Origin: an uncultured Lachnospiraceae bacterium
Lineage (GTDB): Bacteria > Bacillota > Clostridia > Lachnospirales > Lachnospiraceae
Reading direction: 5' to 3'
DNA length: 14,165 nt
NCBI GenBank assembly: GCA_910588815.1
Contig: CAJUQY010000060.1
Span: 1-14,165 of the forward strand
The translations under genes were made by a program, and so were the position numbers. Every line of letters begins with the position of its first letter. The stretch's first letter is position 1. The notes under the pieces were generated by a model. The model saw nothing but the letters and a program-made list of their open reading frames with translations. It was not told the DNA's origin and searched no databases. Shown piece by piece: positions 6,969 through 14,165 of this stretch.

Positions 6969-8345
6969 ATGAAGAAGAGAATCGTAAGTTTTGCACTCAC
7001 GGCGGGCATGATGTTTAGCCTGCTGAGCGGCTGCGGAGGAGGAGACGGCAGCAAGACGGACGGCGAAACCGCAGGCGAGGAGGGCAAGGTAGTCAATATC
7101 TATGTCTGGAATCAGGAGTTCCAGGAGAAGTTCAACGCCTGCTATCCCGAGGTGGAGAAGACCTCCAACGATCTGTCCGTGACATATCTGAAGGACGGCA
7201 CGGAGGTCCACTGGACCATCAATCCCAACCAGGACGGCGTTTACCAGCAGAAGCTGGACGAGGCCCTGGCAAATCAGGGCAGCGCGGCGGCGGACGACAA
7301 GATTGACATTTTCCTGGCCGAGGCGGATTATGTGATGAAGTATACAGACCCGGAGGTTGGAGCGACGGCGACCATGTCGTCCCTGGGAATCAGCAGGGAG
7401 GACGTCCCCAACCAGTATGAGTACACCCTCCAGGCAGTGACCGGCGACGACGGCGAGATCCGGGGGCTGAGCTATCAGGCCACGCCGGGCATGTTCGTTT
7501 ACCGCCGATCCATCGCCAAGGCAGTCCTCGGCACGGACGACCCGGATACGGTTTACCAGTCCGTGTCTGACTGGGACAAATTTGATGAGACTGCCTACAA
7601 GATGAAGGATGCAGGCTATTACATGGTGTCCGGCCGCGCGGACACCTACCGGGTGTTTTCCAACAACGTCTCTGCCCCCTGGGTGGACGGCGACAAGGTC
7701 AAGGTAGACCCGAACCTGATGAACTGGGTGGAGCAGTCCAAGCGTTACACGGACGAGGGCCTCAACCACAAAGTGGGCGGCCAGTGGACGGACGAGTGGA
7801 ACAAGGACATGAGCGCCGACTCCAAGGTCTTTGGGTTCTTCCTTCCCGCATGGGGCTTAGGGGTCTGCATTGAGCCCAACGTGGAGGGAAGCAGTGCCGC
7901 GGAAGACTGGGCAGCCTGCGCCAGCCCCCAGCCCTTCTACTGGGGCGGAACCTGGCTTTTGGCGGCGGAAGGAACCGACAATCCGGAGCATGTGAAGGAT
8001 ATCCTGCTCAAGATGACGGCAGATACCGAGATCCTCAAAAAGATGGCCGTGGAAGACAATGATATGACCAATGACCAGCCGCTCATGGAAGAACTGGCCA
8101 AGAGCCCGGATTTTGCGTCCGCGATCCTGGGCGGCCAGAACCATCTGGCGGTACTGACGCAGGTGGCCGCAAGCATCGACCTGGGCAACATTTCTCCTTA
8201 TGACCAGGGCTGCACCGAGGAATTCCAGAATGTTTTCGGCGATTACTTTAACGGAAAGATTGATCTGGAAAAGGCGAAGGCCAACTTTGAGACGGCGATC
8301 GTGGAGCGCTATCCGGAGCTTTCCGGCGGCGTGGAATGGCCGTGA
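6969..8345 (+). CDS. ABC sugar transporter substrate-binding lipoprotein
   Basis: Extracellular sugar-binding protein of a CUT1-type ABC importer, tethered as a lipoprotein. The N-terminus has lysines and arginine, a hydrophobic stretch and the lipobox LSGC; the Cys is residue 22 from this start. A flexible Gly/Asp/Glu-rich linker follows, then the mature domain starting VVNIYVWNQEFQ. Aromatic residues (for example in WTINPNQDGVYQQKLDEAL and FYWGGTWLL) are in keeping with oligosaccharide binding. At 458 residues its length is normal for the family. AAGGAGG (6954-6960) is 8 bases before the ATG at 6969 and 5 before an adjacent ATG at 6966, so either could serve; 6969 has the better spacing. 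It heads the operon with two permeases, GH3 and an ATPase, so beta-gluco-oligosaccharides are the likely cargo. Ligand linkage and length are inference. Confidence 0.92.
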   Translation: MKKRIVSFALTAGMMFSLLSGCGGGDGSKTDGETAGEEGKVVNIYVWNQEFQEKFNACYPEVEKTSNDLSVTYLKDGTEVHWTINPNQDGVYQQKLDEALANQGSAAADDKIDIFLAEADYVMKYTDPEVGATATMSSLGISREDVPNQYEYTLQAVTGDDGEIRGLSYQATPGMFVYRRSIAKAVLGTDDPDTVYQSVSDWDKFDETAYKMKDAGYYMVSGRADTYRVFSNNVSAPWVDGDKVKVDPNLMNWVEQSKRYTDEGLNHKVGGQWTDEWNKDMSADSKVFGFFLPAWGLGVCIEPNVEGSSAAEDWAACASPQPFYWGGTWLLAAEGTDNPEHVKDILLKMTADTEILKKMAVEDNDMTNDQPLMEELAKSPDFASAILGGQNHLAVLTQVAASIDLGNISPYDQGCTEEFQNVFGDYFNGKIDLEKAKANFETAIVERYPELSGGVEWP

Positions 8346-8362
8346 CGATAGTTCCGTACCAG

Positions 8363-8392
8363 GCAGAGGCGGGGAGGATGCCCCGCCTCTGT
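8363..8392 (+). promoter_or_regulatory. Strong intercistronic stem-loop between binding protein and permease
   Basis: CAGAGGCGGGG (8364-8374) pairs perfectly with CCCCGCCTCTG (8381-8391) around a 6-base loop, with one more G-T pair outside. No T-run follows (TGAAAAGAC), so it is not a standard terminator. It starts 18 bases after the binding-protein stop and ends 13 bases before the permease ribosome-binding site. Stems in this place commonly shield the upstream mRNA from 3' decay and raise binding protein over permease. Confidence 0.75.
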
Positions 8393-8420
8393 GAAAAGAC
8401 ACGTGAAAGGAGGAACTCCC

Positions 8421-9389
8421 ATGCAAAAGGAGAAGAAAATTAAAAGCATCAGCTATGCAAAATGGGGCTATATTTTTATCCTGCCATTCTTCCTGACTTA
8501 CTTTATTTTTTCACTTATTCCGCTGTTCGATACGATCCGCAACAGCTTTTATGAGTACTATACCTCCGGTTTGAAGGTCATCGGGCCCAAGTGGGTCGGC
8601 TTCCAGAATTATATCAGCCTTCTTTCCGCCGATCTGCCCAAGTACGCCTGGAACACCTTCGTCATGTGGGTGCTGGGCTTTGTGCCGCAGATCGTGATCG
8701 CCCTGCTTCTGGCATCCTGGTTTACCAACAACCGGATGAAGATCCGCGGCAAACAGTTTTTCAAGGTGGTCATCTACCTGCCCAACCTGATCATGGCTTC
8801 GGCCTTTGCCATGCTGTTCTTCGCCCTGTTCTCCAATGCGGGCCCGGTGAACGGCATTTTGAAGGGACTTGGCATCATCAGTGAGCCGATCCGTTTTATG
8901 GAATCCACCCTGGGTTCCCGTACGCTGGTGGCCCTGATGAACTTCCTCATGTGGTTCGGCAACACAACTATCATGCTGATGGCGGCCATCATGGGCATCA
9001 ATCCCTCGGTGTTTGAGGCGGCGGAGCTGGACGGCTGTACCAACTCGCAGAAATTTTTCCGCATCACCCTGCCGCAGATCAAGCCGCTTTTGACCTACAC
9101 GCTGATCACTTCCCTGATCGGCGGCCTGCAGATGTTCGACGTGCCCCAGATCCTGACCAACGGGCAGGGCGCGCCTGACCGTACGACGATGACTCTGATC
9201 ATGTTCTTGAACAACCACTTGAAGAGCAAGAACTATGGCATGGCCGGTGCGCTGTCCATGTACCTCTTCGTGATCAGCGGCATTTTGTGCTACTTCGTGT
9301 TTAGAATCAATATGGACAAGGATCCGGACGGCTCCAGATCCGCCGCCAGAAAAGCGAGGAGACTGGCTAAGAAAGGAGGACAGGCGTAA
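8421..9389 (+). CDS. ABC sugar transporter permease, MalF-like
   Basis: Integral membrane subunit of a CUT1 importer, 322 residues. About six hydrophobic segments are visible. The first runs from YIFILPFFLTYFIF to the early IPLFDTIRNSF motif typical of MalF/UgpA-like permeases. The cytoplasmic EAA loop starts at Glu199 (EAAELDG, then ITLPQIKPLL) and contacts the ATPase. The C-terminal tail is rich in Arg, Lys and Ala. The start at 8421 is chosen because AAAGGAGG (8406-8413) lies 7 bases upstream; the frame is open to a GTG at 8391, but that codon lies inside the stem-loop and would add an unusual tail. Its stop overlaps the start of the next permease by one base. Confidence 0.93.
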   Translation: MQKEKKIKSISYAKWGYIFILPFFLTYFIFSLIPLFDTIRNSFYEYYTSGLKVIGPKWVGFQNYISLLSADLPKYAWNTFVMWVLGFVPQIVIALLLASWFTNNRMKIRGKQFFKVVIYLPNLIMASAFAMLFFALFSNAGPVNGILKGLGIISEPIRFMESTLGSRTLVALMNFLMWFGNTTIMLMAAIMGINPSVFEAAELDGCTNSQKFFRITLPQIKPLLTYTLITSLIGGLQMFDVPQILTNGQGAPDRTTMTLIMFLNNHLKSKNYGMAGALSMYLFVISGILCYFVFRINMDKDPDGSRSAARKARRLAKKGGQA

Positions 9390-10231
9390 TGAAGACGAAA
9401 TCAGGGAAATCCCGTTCTGTTTTTGCGCATATTGTCCTGATCATCCTGGCTTTTATGTGCTTGTTTTTCTTCTACATTTTGATCGTCAACGCCACCAGGT
9501 CCCATGCGGAGCTGCAGAGAGGGTTTTCCGCCCTGCCCGGCTCTAGTTTCGTGGCCAACCTGCAGAGCGTGCTGAACGACCCGGCGATCCCGATTCTCCG
9601 GGGCGTGCTCAACAGCCTGATCGTGTCCGGCTGCTGCGCCCTGATCGTGACGTATTTCTCCGCCCTGACGGCCTATGGCATCTATGTCTATGATTTCAAG
9701 CTGAAAAAGGCGGCCTTTACCTTCATCATGATGATCCTAGTCATGCCCACCCAGGTGACGGCTCTCGGTTTCCTGCGCCTGATCACCTCCATGGGAATGG
9801 ATGACTCTCTGCTTCCGCTGATCCTGCCGTCCATCGCCTCCCCGGCCGTGTTCTATTTCATGCACAGCTACATGCAGTCCTCACTGCCGAAGGAATTGGT
9901 GGAGGCGGCCAGGATCGACGGTTCCAGCGAGGTCGGGACATTCAACCGCATCGTGCTGCCGCTTTTGAAGCCGGCCATCGCGGTGCAGGCAATCTTCACC
10001 TTTGTCGGCTCTTGGAATAACTACTTCGTTCCCGCCTTGGTCATCACGTCCAAGAACAAACAGACCCTGCCGATCATGATCGCGACCCTTCGCGGCGCCG
10101 ATTATATGAACTTCGACATGGGTAAGATTTACATGATGATCACCATTGCGATCGTCCCGATCATCCTTGTCTACCTGCTTCTCTCCAAGTTTATCGTGGA
10201 GGGCGTCGCCCTCGGCGGTGTGAAGGAGTAG
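9389..10231 (+). CDS. ABC sugar transporter permease, MalG-like
   Basis: Second membrane subunit of the importer, 280 residues, forming the heterodimeric channel with the MalF-like partner. Six hydrophobic segments can be traced, beginning with HIVLIILAFMCLFFFYILIV. The EAA loop begins at Glu172 (EAARIDG, then IVLPLLKPAI). The C-terminus GVALGGVKE is of the kind usual for MalG-like subunits. The ATG shares its A with the TAA stop of the upstream gene, and AAAGGAGG (9372-9379) lies 9 bases upstream within that gene, so translational coupling is likely. The GH3 gene follows after 44 bases. Confidence 0.93.
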   Translation: MKTKSGKSRSVFAHIVLIILAFMCLFFFYILIVNATRSHAELQRGFSALPGSSFVANLQSVLNDPAIPILRGVLNSLIVSGCCALIVTYFSALTAYGIYVYDFKLKKAAFTFIMMILVMPTQVTALGFLRLITSMGMDDSLLPLILPSIASPAVFYFMHSYMQSSLPKELVEAARIDGSSEVGTFNRIVLPLLKPAIAVQAIFTFVGSWNNYFVPALVITSKNKQTLPIMIATLRGADYMNFDMGKIYMMITIAIVPIILVYLLLSKFIVEGVALGGVKE

Positions 10232-10275
10232 ACAGCCGGGCAGGGAAATCGGTTATTACAGGAAGGAGAAGCTTT

Positions 10276-12690
10276 ATGGAGAAATGGATTCGCGCCCGCT
10301 ATCAGCCGAATCTGCCCTTGGGCAGGGGCGGATGGCATGTGACTGCCGGCCCGGAGCACATTGCCCTCACGAAGCAGGCGGCCGAGGAGGGGATGGTTCT
10401 TTTAAAAAATCAGGCTGATTTACTCCCGCTTGCGCCGGGCAGCCATGTGGCCCTGTTCGGCAAGGGCAGCTTTGACTATGTCAAGGGCGGCGGCGGAAGC
10501 GGCGACGTGACCGTGGCTTACACCTGCAATGTGTACGACGGACTGAAGCGGGAGGGCGCCGCCCTCTATGAGCCGCTGTCCGATTATTACCGGGAGTACG
10601 TGGCAAAACGCTATGCGGCCGGTGATGTGCCGGGGCTGATGGCGGAGCCGGAGCTTCCGGAGGCCTTGCTGCAAGCGGCTGGAAGCCATGCGGACGTGGC
10701 GGTGATCGTCCTCAGCCGTTTTTCCGGGGAGGGCTGGGACCGGGATCCGGTCTTCTATGTGGAGGAGGACTATCCCTGGCCGGATGAGTTAAACATGCCT
10801 AGGAAGGCAAAAAGCATTTTCCCCGAAGGAGATTATTATCTCACGGAGCCGGAACGGCGCATGGTCCGGCGGGTCTGCGCGGCCTTTGCGAAGGTGGCGG
10901 TGGTCCTGAACGTGGGCGGCGTGGTGGATGTGTCTTGGTTCTGTGCGGATGACCGTATCTCTTCCGTCCTTCTGGCTTACCAGGGGGGAATGGAGGGCGG
11001 GGCGGCAGCGGCGGCCCTGCTCATGGGCAGGAAGAATCCCTGCGGAAAGCTGCCGGACACCTTTGCCTGCGGCCTGGCGGATTACCCGTCCACGGAGCAT
11101 TTCCATGATTCCCTGGAGTACGTGGATTATACCGAGGACATTTACGTGGGCTACCGGTATTTTGAGACGCTGCCAGGCGCGGCGGGGCAGGTCTGCTATC
11201 CCTTCGGCTTCGGCCTCTCCTACACGAGCTTCGCCCTGGAGCCGGTGGGCGCCGGGGAGGAGGAGGGGCTGATCCGTGTGTCGGTCCGTGTCACCAACAC
11301 GGGGGACAGGGCCGGAAAAGAGGTGGTGCAGCTCTATTACTGCGCACCCTGGGGAGTCTTGCAGAAGCCGGCCCGCAGCCTGGCGGCCTTTGGAAAGACC
11401 AAGTGCCTGGCGCCTGGGGAGAGCGAGACGCTGGAGCTTTGCTTTGCCGTCTCTGACATGGCAAGCTTCGACGACCTGGGGAAGGCCGCTTCCATGGCAT
11501 ACATACTGGAGAAGGGGCGCTACACCTTCCATGTGGGAACCTCCGTCCGGGACACGAGAGAGCTGGATTACGTCTACGAACAGGCGGAGATGGAGGTGGT
11601 CAGCCGTCATGGCGGCTTCTTGGCACCTTCCCATCTTCCGAAACGCCTGCTGGCGGACGGAAGTCAGGAAGCCCTGCCTGCGGCGCCTGCGGTTGACACA
11701 GACGCCAATGTGCTGAAACGGATCCGGGGAGGCAGGGCGGAGGCGGTGGCTCCCGCAACACGGGGAAGAAACCGTTATCTTCTGTACCCTCCTTATGCGG
11801 AGGGAGTGAAGCCCTTGTCCGAGGTGGCGGAGGGAACGCTTACTCTGGATGAATTTATGGCACAGCTTGGCGATGAGGAACTGATTCATCTGCTGGGAGG
11901 CCAGCCCAACGTGGGAGTTTCCAATACCTTTGGCATCGGGAACCTGCCGGAATACGGCATCCCCAACGTCACCACGGCGGACGGGCCGGCCGGCCTTAGG
12001 CTGGAGCCTGCCTGCAGAGTCTGCACGACGGCGTGGCCCTGTGCGACGCTGCTGGCCGCCACCTGGGATGAAGAGCTGGTGTTCCGGGTCGGCGCCGCCG
12101 CCGGGGCGGAGGTGAAGGAGAACAACCTTGCCGTCTGGCTGGCTCCTGCGGTGAACATCCACAGGAATCCCCTGTGCGGCAGAAACTTTGAGTATTATTC
12201 GGAGGATCCGCTTTTGGCCGGGAAGCTGGCCGGGGCCATGGTGCGGGGCATCCAGTCTCAGCATGTGGCGGCGACGGTGAAGCATTTTGCCTGCAACAAC
12301 AAGGAGACAAACCGGAAATACAGCGATTCCAGGCTGTCGGTGCGTGCCCTGCGGGAAATCTACCTGCGACCTTTTGAGATCATTGTCAAAGAAGCGGGGC
12401 CCTGGGCCGTCATGAGTTCCTACAATGTGATCAACGGCCGCCGTGCTTCCGAGAGCCGGGAGCTTCTGACGGACATTCTCCGGGGAGAATGGGGCTATGC
12501 CGGAGTGGTCATGAGCGACTGGTGGACCAGGGGGGAGCACTACAAGGAGCTTTTGGCGGGGAATGACTTAAAGATGGCCAACGGCTATCCGGAGCGGGTA
12601 CAGGAGGCCATGAGATGGGGCGTTGTCACCAGACACGACCTAGAGACCTGCGCCAGACGGATCCTGGAGCTGATTTTAAAAATTGATTAG
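10276..12690 (+). CDS. GH3 beta-glucosidase with reversed domain order
   Basis: Retaining exo-acting beta-glucosidase, 804 residues, no signal peptide, so it acts in the cytoplasm on imported sugars. Domain order is inverted relative to most GH3 enzymes. The alpha/beta sandwich comes first, about 27-320: QAAEEGMVLLKN, then SGEGWDRD with predicted acid/base Glu152, ending PFGFGLSYTSF. A fibronectin III-like domain follows, about 330-430 (VRVTNTGDRAGKEVVQLYY). After a linker the TIM barrel runs about 518-800, with TADGPAGLR (Asp569), GRNFEYYSEDP, Lys669-His670 (KHF) and predicted nucleophile Asp748 in VVMSDWW. Reversed GH3 enzymes are known from rumen clostridia such as Ruminococcus and Butyrivibrio. 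All catalytic motifs are present, so it should be active. GGAAGGAG (10261-10268) is 7 bases before the ATG. Beta-glucosidase is most likely; the preferred linkage is unknown. Confidence 0.92.
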   Translation: MEKWIRARYQPNLPLGRGGWHVTAGPEHIALTKQAAEEGMVLLKNQADLLPLAPGSHVALFGKGSFDYVKGGGGSGDVTVAYTCNVYDGLKREGAALYEPLSDYYREYVAKRYAAGDVPGLMAEPELPEALLQAAGSHADVAVIVLSRFSGEGWDRDPVFYVEEDYPWPDELNMPRKAKSIFPEGDYYLTEPERRMVRRVCAAFAKVAVVLNVGGVVDVSWFCADDRISSVLLAYQGGMEGGAAAAALLMGRKNPCGKLPDTFACGLADYPSTEHFHDSLEYVDYTEDIYVGYRYFETLPGAAGQVCYPFGFGLSYTSFALEPVGAGEEEGLIRVSVRVTNTGDRAGKEVVQLYYCAPWGVLQKPARSLAAFGKTKCLAPGESETLELCFAVSDMASFDDLGKAASMAYILEKGRYTFHVGTSVRDTRELDYVYEQAEMEVVSRHGGFLAPSHLPKRLLADGSQEALPAAPAVDTDANVLKRIRGGRAEAVAPATRGRNRYLLYPPYAEGVKPLSEVAEGTLTLDEFMAQLGDEELIHLLGGQPNVGVSNTFGIGNLPEYGIPNVTTADGPAGLRLEPACRVCTTAWPCATLLAATWDEELVFRVGAAAGAEVKENNLAVWLAPAVNIHRNPLCGRNFEYYSEDPLLAGKLAGAMVRGIQSQHVAATVKHFACNNKETNRKYSDSRLSVRALREIYLRPFEIIVKEAGPWAVMSSYNVINGRRASESRELLTDILRGEWGYAGVVMSDWWTRGEHYKELLAGNDLKMANGYPERVQEAMRWGVVTRHDLETCARRILELILKID

Positions 12691-12736
12691 ACCTTACAGA
12701 TTATAGTGCATTGACAGTGGATACTTCATATCATGG

Positions 12737-12770
12737 ACCAGGGAGCTGCTCCACTACCACAGCTCCTGGT
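12737..12770 (+). other. Stem-loop between GH3 and the ATPase gene
   Basis: ACCAGG plus AGCTG (12737-12748, one-base bulge at G12743) pairs with CAGCT plus CCTGGT (12760-12770) around an 11-base loop. No T-run follows, so it is not a typical terminator. It ends 8 bases before an orphan ribosome-binding site. Confidence 0.4.
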
Positions 12771-12778
12771 ACCGTACG

Positions 12779-12786
12779 AAAGGAGG
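12779..12786 (+). promoter_or_regulatory. Orphan ribosome-binding site 109 bases before the ATPase start
   Basis: AAAGGAGG is as good as the sites in front of the permeases, but no ATG, GTG or TTG lies at a usable distance in any reading frame that continues as a recognisable protein. The bases that follow (AATTTCC) look like a normal pre-start spacer, yet the ATPase ATG is at 12896. It may be the displaced native site of the ATPase gene or part of a structured leader. Confidence 0.45.
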
Positions 12787-12895
12787 AATTTCCGTCCCGG
12801 CTTGCGGTGCGGCAGTGTGGAGACCTGTCGTAAAGCCCGTTTTCGGCGGGCAAGGTGGAATCTGGCGGAGGCCGTTCCATCAAAGCCGAATCACT

Positions 12896-14077
12896 ATGGC
12901 ATCTTTAAAACTGGATCGTATTACGAAAATCTATCCTCACAGCGGCGGACATAAAAAGGGAAAAAAGGGGGCGTCGGTGAAGACGAACCTGCAGGTGACG
13001 GATCAGGGCGTTGTGGCCGTCCAGGAATTCAACCTGGACATCAAGGACAACGAATTCATCGTGCTGGTCGGCCCTTCCGGCTGCGGAAAGTCCACGACCC
13101 TGCGCATGGTGGCGGGACTGGAAGAAATTTCCGGCGGCGAGCTGTACATTGACGGCAAGCTGGTCAACGACGTGGAGCCCAAGAACCGCGACATCGCCAT
13201 GGTGTTCCAGAGCTATGCCCTGTACCCCCACATGTCCGTGTACGACAATATGGCCTTCCCCCTGAAGCTGCGGAAGATGGATAAAAACGAGATTGACCGC
13301 CGGGTGCGGGAGGCTGCCGAGACTCTGGACATCACCCAGTATCTGGAGAGGAAACCCAAGGCCCTCTCCGGCGGCCAGCGCCAGCGTGTGGCCATCGGCC
13401 GGGCCATCGTCAGGGAGCCCAAGGTGCTCCTCATGGACGAGCCTTTATCCAATCTGGACGCCAAGCTGCGCAACCAGATGAGGGCAGAGCTCATTAAGCT
13501 ACGGAAAAAGATCAGCACTACCTTTATGTACGTCACCCATGACCAGACGGAGGCCATGACCCTGGGAGACCGGATCGTCATCATGAAGGACGGCTTCGTC
13601 CAGCAGGTGGGAACGCCCCAGGAGGTGTTTGACCATCCGGCAAACCTCTTCGTGGCCGGGTTTATCGGGACGCCCCAGATGAACTTCTTCAGCGCAAAGC
13701 TGCTCTGCGAGGGCGGGAAATACTCCGTGTCCGTGGACGGCTGCAAGGTGGCGCTTTCGGAGGAAAAGGCGAAGAAGCTGGCGGCAGGCAAGGTGCAGCC
13801 GCAGGACATCACCCTGGGGGTGCGTCCCAGCCACATGGTGCTGGCGAAGGAAGCCGGGAATACGCTCACTGCCACCGTCGAGGTGTCTGAGATGATGGGA
13901 AGCGAGATCCATTTCCATGCCAACGCCGACGGCAGAGACGTGGTGGTCATCGTTCCCACCATGGACGCCAACGGCACACACATTGATTCCTTCAAGGCGG
14001 GCGATAAGCTGAACCTCACATTCAACGGGAACGTCGTCCACATGTTTGACAAAGAAGGTAAGAATTTAGAATTTTAA
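12896..14077 (+). CDS. ugpC: ABC sugar importer ATPase, MsmK/UgpC-like
   Basis: Cytoplasmic ATP-hydrolysing subunit of CUT1 importers, 393 residues, the likely motor for the permeases encoded just upstream. Walker A GPSGCGKST is at 59-67 (Lys65), Q-loop VFQSYALYPHMSV follows, signature LSGGQ is at 157-161, Walker B LLMDEP has Asp181-Glu182, and the switch His is His215. The C-terminal 150 residues form the MalK-type regulatory/TOBE region (GVRPSHMVL). A lysine-rich insert, residues about 15-37, separates the first strand from VVAVQEFNLDI. MASLKLD at 12896 is the family N-terminus, but no ribosome-binding site stands before it; the frame is open to GTG at 12815, which would add an unrelated Trp/Arg-rich tail. 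The name UgpC denotes the ATPase family, not glycerol-3-phosphate transport. Such ATPases can serve several sugar importers. Confidence 0.94.
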   Translation: MASLKLDRITKIYPHSGGHKKGKKGASVKTNLQVTDQGVVAVQEFNLDIKDNEFIVLVGPSGCGKSTTLRMVAGLEEISGGELYIDGKLVNDVEPKNRDIAMVFQSYALYPHMSVYDNMAFPLKLRKMDKNEIDRRVREAAETLDITQYLERKPKALSGGQRQRVAIGRAIVREPKVLLMDEPLSNLDAKLRNQMRAELIKLRKKISTTFMYVTHDQTEAMTLGDRIVIMKDGFVQQVGTPQEVFDHPANLFVAGFIGTPQMNFFSAKLLCEGGKYSVSVDGCKVALSEEKAKKLAAGKVQPQDITLGVRPSHMVLAKEAGNTLTATVEVSEMMGSEIHFHANADGRDVVVIVPTMDANGTHIDSFKAGDKLNLTFNGNVVHMFDKEGKNLEF

Positions 14078-14165
14078 CAGTGATTGAATGGCAGAGAGGG
14101 GGCCGCCGGAAATGGCGGTAGTCCATAAGGAAATATTGCAAAATTTGTGACGAATGCCAGGTAAA
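14078..14165. other. 3' flank without recognisable gene
   Basis: Eighty-eight bases after the ATPase stop. CCGCC (14103-14107) and GGCGG (14114-14118) can form a 5-bp hairpin with a 6-base loop, but no T-run follows. TTGCAA near 14128 could belong to a promoter of a gene beyond the window. No open reading frame or clear terminator is visible. Confidence 0.4.

Noticed and set aside
8363..8392. Reading the strong stem-loop as a rho-independent terminator
   Set aside because: No T-run follows on the plus strand, and the permease genes downstream have no visible promoter of their own, so read-through is required.
10789..12540. 583-codon open frame on the minus strand opposite the GH3 gene
   Set aside because: It lies antisense to a gene with intact GH3 motifs, its translation is rich in His, Arg, Pro and Gly with no recognisable domain, and it has no ribosome-binding site I could identify. 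GC-rich codon use in the real gene creates such frames.
12711..12734. Promoter before the ATPase gene (TTGACA with TATCAT)
   Set aside because: TTGACA is perfect and TATCAT is close to consensus, but they are only 12 bases apart, too short for sigma-A; no other partner hexamer fits.
12733..12954. 73-codon open frame between GH3 and the ATPase gene
   Set aside because: Its ATG has no ribosome-binding site and it runs into the ATPase gene in another frame; the translation is Arg-rich and matches nothing I recognise. The segment is better treated as leader sequence.
1..14165. CRISPR array, tRNA or rRNA gene, insertion sequence, integrase or phage gene
   Set aside because: No regularly spaced repeats, no tRNA- or rRNA-like stretch and no transposase or phage motifs were seen on either strand.

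Overview
The window looks like a chromosomal piece of a Gram-positive anaerobe of the class Clostridia, most likely a GC-rich member of the Lachnospiraceae. I infer this from strong AGGAGG ribosome-binding sites, the lipoprotein sugar-binding protein, the AraC-type regulator with a clostridial-style N-terminal domain, and an MsmK/UgpC-type ATPase with the lysine-rich N-terminal insert that I associate with that family. No rRNA, tRNA, CRISPR array, transposase or prophage gene is visible.

The window is a beta-glucan utilisation locus in two transcription blocks around one regulator. Left block (1-5866, plus strand): the 3' part of a GH16 laminarinase-type endo-beta-glucanase (cut by the window start), then two tandem, non-identical GH94 phosphorylases of 902 and 803 residues. 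Its promoter must lie upstream of the window. Centre: an AraC-family regulator (5912-6679, minus strand), convergent with the GH94 block and divergent from the transporter block. The AT-rich region 6680-6965 between regulator and transporter holds the control elements. They are a well-formed sigma-A promoter for the regulator, a less certain promoter for the transporter, a 15/20 direct-repeat pair, and a perfect 7-bp inverted repeat in the transporter leader. Right block (6969-14077, plus strand): a CUT1-type ABC importer (lipoprotein binding protein, two permeases), a GH3 beta-glucosidase with reversed domain order, and the importer's probable ATPase.

Inferred pathway: GH16 cuts a beta-1,3- or mixed-linkage glucan. 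The ABC system imports the oligosaccharides. In the cytoplasm the GH94 enzymes split oligo- and disaccharides with phosphate to alpha-glucose 1-phosphate plus a shortened sugar, and GH3 hydrolyses the remainder. Catalytic motifs are intact in every enzyme. The exact linkage used by each GH94 enzyme cannot be fixed from sequence alone.

The most unusual points are non-coding or architectural: an 11-bp perfect stem-loop between binding protein and permease, the paired repeats upstream of the transporter, the circularly permuted GH3, and an ATPase gene whose start codon has no ribosome-binding site although a perfect one sits about 110 bases upstream. I see no clearly new defence, mobile or biosynthetic system; this is mostly a well-formed catabolic locus.
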